The position numbers and the translations under genes were made by a program. The notes below the pieces were generated by a model, which saw only the letters and a program-made list of their open reading frames with translations, was not told where the DNA came from and did no database searches. This document shows, in pieces, positions 54,640 through 63,014 of a DNA stretch of 64,000 nt. This DNA comes from Pseudomonas sp. PSE14 (GTDB lineage Bacteria; Pseudomonadota; Gammaproteobacteria; Pseudomonadales; Pseudomonadaceae), in NCBI RefSeq assembly GCF_029203285.1, contig NZ_CP115669.1:2666001-2730000 (forward strand). Direction: 5' to 3'. How positions within the stretch are numbered: position 1 is the stretch's first letter; each line of letters starts with the position of its first letter.

Positions 54640-56951
54640 AACAACAGAAACCCCTGCGGCTCCTTCGGCCTCGGCGGATCGGCCACGAACTTCAGCCGCT
54701 GCGTCTTCCACCAGCTCGGCAGCAACCGCCTCACCGCCGGTTGATTGAAGCGGTCGTCCAGCAGATAGATCACCCCCGAATCCGTCGGCGTACGGATCAC
54801 CCGCCCGGCCGCCTGGACGACCTTCTGCAGGCCGGGGAACAGGTAGGTGTAGTCATAGCCGTCGCCGAACATGCCCTGCATGCGCTGCTTGATCTCCTCG
54901 TTGACCTCGTTCACCTGCGGCAGGCCCAAGGTGGCGATGAAGGCGCCGATCAAGCGATCACCGGGCAGGTCGATGCCTTCGCCGAACGCGCCGCCGAGGA
55001 CGGCGAAGCCGATGCCCTGCGAGTGTGGGGTGAAGCGGTCGAGGAAGGCCTGGCGCTCGATCTCGTTCATGCTCCGCGACTGCACCCAGCGGGGGATGTC
55101 CGGGTGTTCGGCGGCGAAGCGCTCCAGCGCCTGTTGCAGATAGGCGTAACTGCTGAAGAAGGCCAGGTAGTTGCCGGGGCGGGCGCGGAATTGGCGGGCC
55201 ATCAGGGTGCTGATCGGTGCGAGGCTGGCCTCGCGGTGCTGGTAGCGGGTGGAGAGGTTGCTCAGTGCGTGGACTTCCAGCTGCTCGGCGCGGAAGGGCG
55301 ATTCCACCTCGCGCCAGGTGGTGTCTTCCGGCAGGCCGAGCAGGTCCGCGTAATAGTTCGCCGGGTTCAGCGTGGCGGAGAACAGCGTGCTGCTATGCGC
55401 GGCTTCAAAGCGCGGTTCGAGGAAAGGCGCCGGCACCACGTTGCGCAGGCACAGCGTGGACAGTGTGCGCTGGCCACTGCCGTCATGGCGGGTGATGTCG
55501 AACAGCGAGTGCGGCCCGTAGGCCTCGGCCAGCCGGCAGAACAGCATGGCGTCGAGGTAGAAGCGCAGCAGTTCGGCCTCGTTGCCGGTGGGCTGGTCGG
55601 TGAGGTGGTCGGTGATGGCGCTGACGGCCTTCTGCAGCGCGGCGATGAACAGGTCGGGCACCGTCGGGTAGATCTGGTAGTCGACCTCCTGGTCGCGGTG
55701 CATCTGGTTCCAGTGCCGGCCGACGCGCTCCAGCACGCCTTTCAGGCCGGCCGGGGCGACCTTGCGCAGGGCGTTGAACTCGGACTGGTCCAGCTCGGCG
55801 CTGTACATGCCGCGCCCACGCTCGATGAGGTTGTGCGCCTCGTCCACCAGCAGCGTGACCTTCCAGTCGTTGAGCAGGGTGAGGCCGTAGAGCAGGGCGG
55901 TCATGTCGAAGTAGTAGTTGTAGTCGCACACCACCACGTCGGCCCAGCGGCACAGTTCCTGGCTCAGGTAGTAGGGGCAGACCTGGTGCTCCAGCGCTAC
56001 GTCGCGCAAGGCTTCCTGGGTCAGCCAGCGGTGCTTGAGCGCGGCTTCGCGGGCGGCGGGCAGGCGGTCGTAGAAACCCTTGGCCAGCGGGCAGGAGTCG
56101 CCGTGGCAGGGTTTGTCCGGGTGCTCGCAGGCCTTGTCGCGAGCGACGTGTTCCAGCACCCGCAGCGGCTGGCCGGCGTCCTGTTGGCGCAGGGTCGCCA
56201 GGGCGTCGAGGGCCAGGCGCCGGCCCGGCGTCTTGGCGGTGAGGAAGAACAGCCGGTCCAGCTTCTGTCCGGGGAAGGCCTTGAGCTGCGGGAACAGGGT
56301 GCCGAGGGTCTTGCCGATGCCGGTGGTGGCCTGGGCCATCAGCGTCTGGCCGTCGCGGGCGGCGCGGTAGACCGATTCGGCAAGCATGCGTTGGCCCTGG
56401 CGGAAGTCGGCGTAGGGGAAACGCAGCGCTTCCAGGCCCTGGTCGCGCTCGACGCGGTGCGCGCTTTCCTGCTCGGCCCATTGCACGAAGCGGCTGCACT
56501 GCAGCTCGAAGAAGGCGCGCAGGTCCTCGGCGGCGAAGCGCTCGCGGAATACCGTTTCCTTCTGGGTGATGACGTTGAAGTAGACGACGGCCAAGTCGAT
56601 GGCGTCGATCTCCAGCGTCTGGCACAGCAGCCAGCCGTACACCTTCACCTGCGCCCAGTGCAGCAGGCGGTGGTTCTGCGGGATGCGCGCGACGTCGCCG
56701 CGGTGGGTCTTGATCTCTTCCAGCAGGTGGGCGTCCGGGTCGTAGCCGTCGGCGCGGCCGCTGACTACCAGCCCCGGATATTCGCCGCGCAGCGGCAGTT
56801 CGGCGATGTAGCCCAGGCCGCGCCGGGAGACCACCATGGCGTGCCCGGCCATGCCTTCCTGGGCGGTTGGGGCGGGGGTGAAACGCAGGTCGAGGTCACC
56901 TTCCTTGGCGGTGAATTCGCACAGCGCGCGCACGGCGATGGCGTAGCTCAT
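54636..56951 (-). CDS. DinG/XPD-family ATP-dependent helicase with PD-(D/E)XK-like N-terminus
   Basis: A 771-residue superfamily 2 helicase. The N-terminal ~150 residues look like a PD-(D/E)XK nuclease core ('VVSGRADGYDPDAHLLEEIK'). Then come Walker A 'MAQATTGIGKTLGTLF', Fe-S cluster cysteines ('ACEHPDKPCHGDSCPL ... CPYY...LC'), DEAH in 'LLVDEAHNLIERG' and helicase motif VI 'QAAGRVIRT'. It overlaps the FAN1 gene (ATGA), so they form one operon, likely for DNA cross-link repair. The TAG stop lies in the REP at the end of repeat E. Confidence 0.85.
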   Translation of the reverse strand: MSYAIAVRALCEFTAKEGDLDLRFTPAPTAQEGMAGHAMVVSRRGLGYIAELPLRGEYPGLVVSGRADGYDPDAHLLEEIKTHRGDVARIPQNHRLLHWAQVKVYGWLLCQTLEIDAIDLAVVYFNVITQKETVFRERFAAEDLRAFFELQCSRFVQWAEQESAHRVERDQGLEALRFPYADFRQGQRMLAESVYRAARDGQTLMAQATTGIGKTLGTLFPQLKAFPGQKLDRLFFLTAKTPGRRLALDALATLRQQDAGQPLRVLEHVARDKACEHPDKPCHGDSCPLAKGFYDRLPAAREAALKHRWLTQEALRDVALEHQVCPYYLSQELCRWADVVVCDYNYYFDMTALLYGLTLLNDWKVTLLVDEAHNLIERGRGMYSAELDQSEFNALRKVAPAGLKGVLERVGRHWNQMHRDQEVDYQIYPTVPDLFIAALQKAVSAITDHLTDQPTGNEAELLRFYLDAMLFCRLAEAYGPHSLFDITRHDGSGQRTLSTLCLRNVVPAPFLEPRFEAAHSSTLFSATLNPANYYADLLGLPEDTTWREVESPFRAEQLEVHALSNLSTRYQHREASLAPISTLMARQFRARPGNYLAFFSSYAYLQQALERFAAEHPDIPRWVQSRSMNEIERQAFLDRFTPHSQGIGFAVLGGAFGEGIDLPGDRLIGAFIATLGLPQVNEVNEEIKQRMQGMFGDGYDYTYLFPGLQKVVQAAGRVIRTPTDSGVIYLLDDRFNQPAVRRLLPSWWKTQRLKFVADPPRPKEPQGFLLL

Positions 56952-58597
56952 TGGGCCTCTTCCGTCTCGCCCTGCCAGCGCACGTAACAGACTTCCACCG
57001 GCATGCCGTGCTCGGCGCAGAAGGCCAGCCAGCGCTTCTGATTGTCCTGCAGGCGATCACCCGGGCCTTTCACTTCGATCATCCGGTAGCGGGCCTCATC
57101 GGGCCAGAACTGGATCAGGTCGGGCATGCCGGCGCGGTTGGCCTTGGGATCGGCCAGCAGGCGTTCGAACCACAGCTTCAGGTGCGCGGCCGGCAGGCAG
57201 TATAGGGCCTGGTCCAGCAGGTTCTCGTCGAGCAATTCCCAGTGCACGAAGGGTGAGAGGATGCCGAACTTGGCGGCGTAGGTGTCGCGGATCGCCGTCA
57301 GATAGGCGTCGCTGTCCAGCAGCGCCAGGCGCGCGGCGAAGGCTTCAGCACGACGGCTGACGAAGTCGCCGCGGTACAGGTCGCTCGGCCCAGCCTGGAA
57401 GGGGTGGAAGAAGGCGCCGGGCAGCGGGGCGAAGATCACTTCCCAGCAGAGCAGGCCGAACAGGCTGCAGATCAGCGCGTTCTCCACGTAGTGCACCGGT
57501 GCTTCGTCCTCATGGAGTACGGCCTGCACGGCGAACTCGACGTCGACGTCCGGGCGCGGCAGCTCCAGGTCGATGCGCAGCGGCGGCGTCGGTTTGGCGG
57601 TCTTTTCCTTCGGCAGGCCGAGCTGGCGGACCAGCCGAGTCAGCGCGCGCTCCACCAGTTGCAGCTCGCTATCGCTTTCCGGCGCGGCCAGCGCGGCCTG
57701 CACCAGTGCGTGGGCTTCCTCGAAGCGCTGCAGGCGTTCCAGCACGCGGATCTGCCGCTGCCGCGAACCTCCGGCAGCGGTGCGCCGGTACAGCGCTAAT
57801 GCGGCGTCCAGTTCGCCGTCGCGCTCCAGCTGGTAGGCCATGCGGTACAGCAGGCGACCGTGACGCGCTTGCAGGTAGGGATTGTCGCTGCGGAAATCGC
57901 CCAGTTCGGCCAGCAGGTCGGCGATGGGTTCGCCTGTTTCGAAGCGGACGGCGCCGTTCCACAGGTGGATGTAGGCTTCCAGGTCGTCGCGGCGGCGGAA
58001 GGCGCGGGAATCGGCAGTGAAAGGGACGGTTTCGTAGCGGAAGATGCCCAGGTCGGCGAGGACGAACTCGGACCAGTCCTGCTGCAGGTTGCCGAAGAAC
58101 AGCAGGCGCAGGCGGTCGCAAAGCGGCGTCAGTATCAGGGTGTAGAGCTGGTCGAGGTCCGGATACCAGGTTCCGAACGGCTGCACTTGCTCGTGGTAGG
58201 CGTGCAGGTGCTCGTACAGCTCGGCCTTCTTCAGGGTGCTGCGTGGCAGGTCATCGCGGAAGCGGGCGAGCAGTTCGTCCTTGAGCAGCAGTGGCAGCAG
58301 TTCTTCCAGTGCGAGCGGGTAGGTATCGTCCAGCCAGCCCAGTTCCAGGAGTGGCGCGGCGGCCGCGGGAATGTCGCCGATCTCGGCATAGCTCAGCTTG
58401 CCGGCGCGAAAGTGCGGGCCCTTGCGCATGACCAGCCGCACCAGCAGCGCCCGCGACGGCAGCGGCAGCGCGCGGAAATCGGCGATGAACCGGGCTTCCT
58501 CGGCGTCGAGCAGGTCGGCGTAGCGTTCGTCGATCCAGTCGAGGGCGCGGTGGAAGTTGGTCAGGTAGTAGAGGCTGGGGTCGAGCGGCGCAGGCAT
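56948..58597 (-). CDS. FAN1-type structure-specific nuclease (VRR-NUC)
   Basis: A 549-residue protein. The C-terminal VRR-NUC domain has the PD-(D/E)XK residues in 'GMPDLIQFWPDEARYRMIEVK'. Upstream lie a TPR-like helical region ('DAALALYRRTAAGGSRQRQI') and an N-terminal SAP-like region. Bacterial FAN1, known structurally from a Pseudomonas protein, cuts 5' flaps and unhooks interstrand cross-links. The downstream helicase could supply unwinding. A near-consensus LexA box lies 10 bases upstream of the start. Confidence 0.88.
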   Translation of the reverse strand: MPAPLDPSLYYLTNFHRALDWIDERYADLLDAEEARFIADFRALPLPSRALLVRLVMRKGPHFRAGKLSYAEIGDIPAAAAPLLELGWLDDTYPLALEELLPLLLKDELLARFRDDLPRSTLKKAELYEHLHAYHEQVQPFGTWYPDLDQLYTLILTPLCDRLRLLFFGNLQQDWSEFVLADLGIFRYETVPFTADSRAFRRRDDLEAYIHLWNGAVRFETGEPIADLLAELGDFRSDNPYLQARHGRLLYRMAYQLERDGELDAALALYRRTAAGGSRQRQIRVLERLQRFEEAHALVQAALAAPESDSELQLVERALTRLVRQLGLPKEKTAKPTPPLRIDLELPRPDVDVEFAVQAVLHEDEAPVHYVENALICSLFGLLCWEVIFAPLPGAFFHPFQAGPSDLYRGDFVSRRAEAFAARLALLDSDAYLTAIRDTYAAKFGILSPFVHWELLDENLLDQALYCLPAAHLKLWFERLLADPKANRAGMPDLIQFWPDEARYRMIEVKGPGDRLQDNQKRWLAFCAEHGMPVEVCYVRWQGETEEAQ

Positions 58598-58606
58598 TGG
58601 CGGGCA

Positions 58607-58622
58607 CTGGTTTTACATACAG
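58607..58622 (-). promoter_or_regulatory. Near-consensus LexA box upstream of FAN1
   Basis: On the minus strand it reads CTGTATGTAAAACCAG: the first half is a perfect LexA half site, and the second is CCAG instead of ACAG. It sits just upstream of the FAN1-helicase operon, consistent with SOS induction of a cross-link repair pair. Confidence 0.6.
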
Positions 58623-58735
58623 TGCCAAGGATGGCGTGATGGGGGCTTGGCCGCAAGGGTTGTGGCGGCCTTTTATCGGGAGATGCCTTGCGCTGGGTTT
58701 TCAGGATGGCTGTAGGACCGTGCCCGGACGGCGGA

Positions 58736-59674
58736 TCAATCGAGGCGAAACACCAGCGCCTTCAGGCCGCTATCTTCCTCGATATCGGCGAATTCCGGCG
58801 GGTTTTCCAGGCGCTCGACGAAGCGCAGCTGTGGCGCCTCGGCGGCCATGCCCTGGAGGACGAAGTCGACGCCCACCGCCGGGTCATTCACGCAGGCCAG
58901 CACGGTGCCGGCGCCGTCCAGCAGCTCCGGCAGGCGGCGCAGAACGCGGGCGTAGTCCTTGTCGAGGACGAAGCTGCCTTTCTGGAAGCTCGGCGGATCG
59001 ATGATGATCAGGTCGTACGGGCCGGATTTCTTCACCTTGCCCCAGGACTTGAACAGGTCGTGGTCGAGGAAGCTCACCTTGGACAGGTCGTGGCCGTTCA
59101 GGCGGTGGTTGTCGCGGCCTCGGCTCAGCGCGGCGCGGGCCATGTCGAGGTTGACCACCTTCTGCGCGCCGCCGGCAATTGCCGCCACGGAGAAGCCGCA
59201 GGTGTAGGCGAACAGGTTGAGCACGCGCAGACCTTCGGCGTTGGCCTGCACCCATTGGCGGCCGTAGCGCATGTCGAGGAACAGGCCGTTGTTCTGCTTG
59301 CGGCCCAGGTCCAGTTGGTAGCGCAGGCCGTGTTCGGTGATCTGCCAGCCGTCGAAGGCTTCGCCGAACAGCACTTCCATGGTGCTTTCCAGGGTGTAGC
59401 GGTGTTGCAGCATCAGGCTGCGGGCGCCGGTGGCGCGCCAGGTTGCGCCTTGCGCCAGTTCCAGCAGCATCGCCCGCAGCGCCGCCAGTTCGTCCTCGGC
59501 CGGTTCGCGGAACAGCGACACCAGCAGCACGCCTTCCAGCCAGTCGGCGGTCACCTGCTCCAGGCCCGGCCAGCGCCGGCCGCGGCCGTGGAACAGACGG
59601 CGGGTTTCCACGGGGGCGGGGTTCAGGGCGGTGAGCAGTTGCTCGCGCAGGGTGGCGATGGCTTCGGTGTTCAT
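58736..59674 (-). CDS. Class I SAM-dependent methyltransferase, RlmI/RlmK-like
   Basis: A 312-residue Rossmann-fold methyltransferase with SAM motif I 'VLNLFAYTCGFSVAAI', 'VVNLDMARAALSRGRDN' and catalytic motif IV 'IIIDPPSFQKG'. This set is typical of 23S rRNA m5C methyltransferases such as RlmI and the C-terminal domain of RlmKL, and 'KQNNGLFLDMRYGRQW' matches their conserved region. No PUA domain is visible, so it is a shorter relative and the exact target base is unknown. It appears to be expressed independently of its neighbours. Confidence 0.82.
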   Translation of the reverse strand: MNTEAIATLREQLLTALNPAPVETRRLFHGRGRRWPGLEQVTADWLEGVLLVSLFREPAEDELAALRAMLLELAQGATWRATGARSLMLQHRYTLESTMEVLFGEAFDGWQITEHGLRYQLDLGRKQNNGLFLDMRYGRQWVQANAEGLRVLNLFAYTCGFSVAAIAGGAQKVVNLDMARAALSRGRDNHRLNGHDLSKVSFLDHDLFKSWGKVKKSGPYDLIIIDPPSFQKGSFVLDKDYARVLRRLPELLDGAGTVLACVNDPAVGVDFVLQGMAAEAPQLRFVERLENPPEFADIEEDSGLKALVFRLD

Positions 59675-59713
59675 TGTCTGGGTCTTTCCAATCGGGGCGG
59701 CGATTCTACGCGC

Positions 59714-60199
59714 TCAGGCGCCATGGCGCTGCACCCGCAGTTTTTCCTCCGGACGCGGGGCGACGAAGAAACGATTGAGCGCCTCGTAGCCGGCCGGGTC
59801 CAGCGGTGCGGCCAGCGGTGCCAGGGCGTGGCGGGCGAGCAGGCGGTTGCGGCAGGTGTCCGGGTCGATGTCGAGGAAATGCAGGCAGTGCCCGGCGCCG
59901 GCCTGCTGCGCCAGGTCGATCAGCCAGCGGCGGTCAGCCAGGGTGTTGGCGGGGATGTCCAGCACCACGCTGGTGCCGGCGCGCAACAGGCCGACCACGT
60001 GCGGCCCCATGACCTTGCGCACGCGGCGGGCGTAGAGCTGGTAGTCGTCCGGGTTGCTGATGCCCCAGGGGAAGAGCTCGGCCAGCCATTGTTCCTCGGC
60101 CAGCATCACGGTGCCCGGCGCCTCGGCCAATTGCCGCGCCAGGCAGGATTTGCCCGACGCCGCCTTGCCACACAGCAGGTGCAATGTGCCCGTACTCAT
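59714..60199 (-). CDS. P-loop kinase-like ATP-binding protein
   Basis: A 161-residue P-loop protein with Walker A 'LLCGKAASGKSCLARQL' near the N-terminus and 'LDIPANTLADRRWLI' and 'FLDIDPDTCRNRLLARH' as lid and nucleoside-binding parts. It belongs to the small AAA-kinase group that modifies metabolites or antibiotics, but no substrate can be assigned. ATG 60199 overlaps the upstream stop by four bases (ATGA), which shows coupling to the SnoaL-like gene. Confidence 0.72.
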   Translation of the reverse strand: MSTGTLHLLCGKAASGKSCLARQLAEAPGTVMLAEEQWLAELFPWGISNPDDYQLYARRVRKVMGPHVVGLLRAGTSVVLDIPANTLADRRWLIDLAQQAGAGHCLHFLDIDPDTCRNRLLARHALAPLAAPLDPAGYEALNRFFVAPRPEEKLRVQRHGA

Positions 60200-60612
60200 G
60201 TCGTAGCCTCCAACAGGTCGGTACCGTAGGAGTTGTCCACGGCGCAACGCCAGGCGCCGTCGGCTTCGCGGCGGAAGACGTAGGTGGCGCGGCGGGTCAG
60301 CTTGCCGTGGCTGGTGTCCAGCAGGGTTTGCGCGACCACCAGCGCGGTGTCGCCGGTTTCGAGGATTTCCAGGCGGCCCTGGCGCACCCGCAGCTTGTGC
60401 CCGAAGTGTTCGGCGATGGCGGCGAAGGCGCGGCGGATCTGCTCCTTGCCCCGCGCCAGCAGGCCGGGCTTGACCACCAGCAGTGCGTCGTCGGTGTAGA
60501 ACGCCAGCAGCGCGTCGAAATCCTCGCGGCCGATGGCTTCGTCGGCGGCCTGGATGAGCGTTTGCAGGGGGTGCAGATCCTGGGAAAGAGTAGGGGGGAA
60601 TGCCGGTTCCAT
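60196..60612 (-). CDS. SnoaL/NTF2-like domain protein
   Basis: A 138-residue NTF2-fold protein of the DUF4440/SnoaL type: 'LIQAADEAIGREDFDALLAF', 'YTDDALLVVKPG', 'RLEILETGDTALVV', 'RRATYVFRREADGAWRCAVD'. Such proteins range from isomerases and hydrolases to ligand-binding proteins; no activity can be inferred. It is the first gene of a two-gene unit and is preceded by a terminator-like hairpin and a 20-codon leader ORF, suggesting attenuation. Confidence 0.72.
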   Translation of the reverse strand: MEPAFPPTLSQDLHPLQTLIQAADEAIGREDFDALLAFYTDDALLVVKPGLLARGKEQIRRAFAAIAEHFGHKLRVRQGRLEILETGDTALVVAQTLLDTSHGKLTRRATYVFRREADGAWRCAVDNSYGTDLLEATT

Positions 60613-60653
60613 CGGTGTCTCCTGGTCAGGGAACCTCGGACGGCGGGCATTAA

Positions 60654-60676
60654 AAAACCCGCCGGGAGGCGGGTTT
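60654..60676 (-). terminator. Terminator-like hairpin between leader ORF and SnoaL gene
   Basis: On the minus strand: AAACCCGCC-TCCC-GGCGGGTTTTTT, a 9-bp stem followed by Ts. It is between the leader ORF and the SnoaL-like start, so it would stop transcription before the genes unless antiterminated. It could equally end a small RNA. Confidence 0.75.
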
Positions 60677-60695
60677 GGTTGTTCGCTTGAATGCG

Positions 60696-60758
60696 CTAAC
60701 CCACCATCGGAGCGATGGTGGTAATAATCTGCTGGAAGGTGCGGTTGGCGGCATTCAT
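60696..60758 (-). CDS. Possible 20-codon leader peptide
   Basis: ATG 60758 to TAG 60696 encodes 20 residues ending in TFQQIITTIAPMVG, rich in Ile and Thr. Its coding sequence contains a perfect 9-bp hairpin CCACCATCG-GAG-CGATGGTGG (60701-60721), and the stop is 20 bases before the terminator hairpin. This is the geometry of a transcription attenuator. The ribosome-binding site is weak and I do not recognise the peptide, so a non-coding small RNA with this terminator is an alternative. Confidence 0.35.
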   Translation of the reverse strand: MNAANRTFQQIITTIAPMVG

Positions 60759-60884
60759 GGGCTCAGAAGCTAGCAGAAGTTTCATACGTCGCGCCAGCGT
60801 CTTTTTTTGCTGGCGGCATGGCATGATCGCGCCCCGCCGTGGTCAAACCGCCATGCCTATCTCCACGTTGTAGCGGAGCACCCC

Positions 60885-61508
60885 ATGCCATCCCTCATCC
60901 CGACCCGCATCCTGCGCGCCCTGGCGCTGCTCGCCGGGTTGGTCGTGTCCGTCGAAACCCCAGCCGTTACCTGTCCCCAGGGGCAGCGGCAGGTCTGCCT
61001 GGATACCTGCGTCTGCCTGCCGGACCTGGGCGCCGTGCTCGGCCCGGTGATCGCCGACACCCGCAAGATGGCCGGCCAGGCGCTGGGCGTCTGGCTGCAG
61101 CAGTCCCGCGACCAGGCGGAGCAGGGCGGCACCCAGCCGATCCCGCTGGAAATCCGCGCGCAGCTGCAGGCCTATTTCCCCGACGAGGTGCTGATGGCGG
61201 CGCGCTATTCCACCGGCGCGCTGGATGAGCTGAACGCCGCCCAGACCATGATGCAGAACCCCGACACCGAGGCCGTCACCCTGGTGGACGTGATCGTCTT
61301 CCGCCGCGAGGAAGACGCGCAGAAGGACGTCGCCCTCTGGGCCCACGAACTGTGGCACGTGAAGCAGTTCCAGGAGTGGGGCGTACAGGGCTTCGCCAGC
61401 CGCTACAGCGATGACTACGATGCCGTGGAGTCGCCGGCCTACGCGATGCAGCGCAAGGTAGCCAAGGACCTGCGCGACAGCCAGCAGACGGCCGCCGCGC
61501 AGCACTAG
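60885..61508 (+). CDS. Secreted DUF4157-like HExxH protein
   Basis: A 207-residue protein with an N-terminal signal-like hydrophobic segment ('ILRALALLAGLVVSV'), four cysteines at about 30-44, and a metalloprotease-like site H154-E-L-W-H158 followed by E182 in 'AVESPAYAMQ', the layout of a gluzincin and of DUF4157 domains. It is probably periplasmic. Whether it is an active protease is unknown. GGAG lies 8 bases before the ATG. Its TAG stop and the TAG of the convergent gene share the palindrome CTAG. Confidence 0.68.
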   Translation: MPSLIPTRILRALALLAGLVVSVETPAVTCPQGQRQVCLDTCVCLPDLGAVLGPVIADTRKMAGQALGVWLQQSRDQAEQGGTQPIPLEIRAQLQAYFPDEVLMAARYSTGALDELNAAQTMMQNPDTEAVTLVDVIVFRREEDAQKDVALWAHELWHVKQFQEWGVQGFASRYSDDYDAVESPAYAMQRKVAKDLRDSQQTAAAQH

Positions 61509-63004
61509 CGGCTCGCGGACTCCCCGGCGGCGGCTTCCGGCACCGGCGTACCGCCGCCAAGCGCCTTGCACAGGGCGATCAGGGTCAGGCGCAGCTGGGT
61601 ATCGCTGTCCACCAGGTCGCGGCGCGATTGCAGGTAGGCGCGCTGGGCGTCCAGCTCCACCAGGAAGTCGGTCATCCCGCCGGCGTAGCGCGCCTTGGCC
61701 ATGCCATAGGCGATGTCGGCGCTGCGCTGCTTGTCCTGCAACTGGCGGTTGCGCTGGCGTTCGGCGCCGTACTGGCTGAGGCTGTCGTCGACTTCCTGCC
61801 AGGCCTTGAGCACGGTCTGCTGGTAGGCCACGGCGGCTTCCTGCTGTTCCAGCTTGCGCAGGTTGATGCTGGAGCGCCGCCGGCCATTGTCGAAGATCGG
61901 CACGGAGAGGCTCGGGCCGACGCTCCAGGTGCGGCTGCCCCAGTCGCTGATATGGCCGTCCTCGGTGGATTCGAAGCCGAAGCGCGCCCCCAGGCGGATG
62001 GCGGGGTAGAGATCGGCCACGGCCACGCCGATATTGGCCGTGGCGGCATGCAGCTGGGCTTCGGCGGCGCGGATGTCCGGGCGGCGTCGGGCCAGTTCGG
62101 AGGGCAGGCCGAGGCTGAGGTCCGGCGTCTGCGGCTCGGTCTGCGCAACCGGTTTGAGTTCGTCGCGCAGGCTGCCGGGTTCGGCGCCGATCAGCACGCC
62201 GATCTGGTTGATCGCCGCGCTTTCGCTGGCCAGCAGTTGCGGCAGGCGCGAGCGCAGGTCGGCCAGTTGGCTGCGCTGGCGTTCGACGTCGAAGTCGTCC
62301 ACCAGGCCGCCATCGGCGCGCACCTGGATCAGTTGCAGGGTTTCCTCGGTGGCGGCCAGGTCCTGGCGCGTCACCGCAATCTGCTGCTGCACGCCGCGCA
62401 GCTCGAAGTAGGCGCGGGACAGTTCCGCGGCGACGCCCAGGCGCACTTCGTCGAGCATCGCCGCCTGCGCTGCCACGCTGGCGTCGGCGGACTCGATGGA
62501 GCGGCGGATGCGGCCCCACAGGTCCGGCTCCCAGGAGGCGTCGAAGCCGGCCTGGTAGAGGGTGAAGGGCTCGGCGAGAACCTTGCTGATCTGCTCGCTG
62601 TTCGCGCCGGGGGCGATGCGCTGGATCATCAGCGCGTTGGCGCCGTTCTCGCTCATGCGCTGGCGATTGACTGCCGCCGAGGCGTTGACGTCCACGCCGC
62701 GCTGGGACGCCACCATCTGCCGCTGCATGCGGCTCTGGGCGAAGCGCAGCACGGCGGTGTTGAGGTCGGGGCTGGCCTTGTCGGCGCGGCGCTGCAGGTT
62801 GTTCAGCACCGGGTCGTTGAACAGCGTCCACCAGTCCTCGGCGAGTTGGGTGGTGCCGGCGCTGGGCGCAAGCGCCGCTTCGCCGGAGTGGGCGGCCTGC
62901 CAGCTGGCCGGGCTCTTGGTCTGCGGCGTTTCATAGTCAGGGCCGACGGCGCAGCCGCCGAGCAGGATCAGGCAGCAGGCGAGGGGAGTGAGGGAATGTT
63001 TCAT
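61505..63004 (-). CDS. Outer membrane factor of an efflux/export system (OprM/NodT family)
   Basis: A 499-residue outer membrane lipoprotein with lipobox LGGC (Cys 18) followed by AVGPDYETP, the signature start of the NodT/OprM family. It has two TolC repeats with 'AELSRAYFELRGVQQQIAVT' and 'ELARRRPDIRAAEAQLHAAT'. It forms the outer membrane channel for the ABC-2 exporter encoded just upstream, 10 bases away, rather than for the adhesin system, which has its own TolC-like protein. Confidence 0.9.
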   Translation of the reverse strand: MKHSLTPLACCLILLGGCAVGPDYETPQTKSPASWQAAHSGEAALAPSAGTTQLAEDWWTLFNDPVLNNLQRRADKASPDLNTAVLRFAQSRMQRQMVASQRGVDVNASAAVNRQRMSENGANALMIQRIAPGANSEQISKVLAEPFTLYQAGFDASWEPDLWGRIRRSIESADASVAAQAAMLDEVRLGVAAELSRAYFELRGVQQQIAVTRQDLAATEETLQLIQVRADGGLVDDFDVERQRSQLADLRSRLPQLLASESAAINQIGVLIGAEPGSLRDELKPVAQTEPQTPDLSLGLPSELARRRPDIRAAEAQLHAATANIGVAVADLYPAIRLGARFGFESTEDGHISDWGSRTWSVGPSLSVPIFDNGRRRSSINLRKLEQQEAAVAYQQTVLKAWQEVDDSLSQYGAERQRNRQLQDKQRSADIAYGMAKARYAGGMTDFLVELDAQRAYLQSRRDLVDSDTQLRLTLIALCKALGGGTPVPEAAAGESASR

Positions 63005-63014
63005 GGCGTTTCTC

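Noticed and set aside
60790-60815. Terminator from the CGCCAGC/GCTGGCG hairpin
   Set aside because: The T-run is in the loop, not after the stem, so it does not fit a rho-independent terminator.
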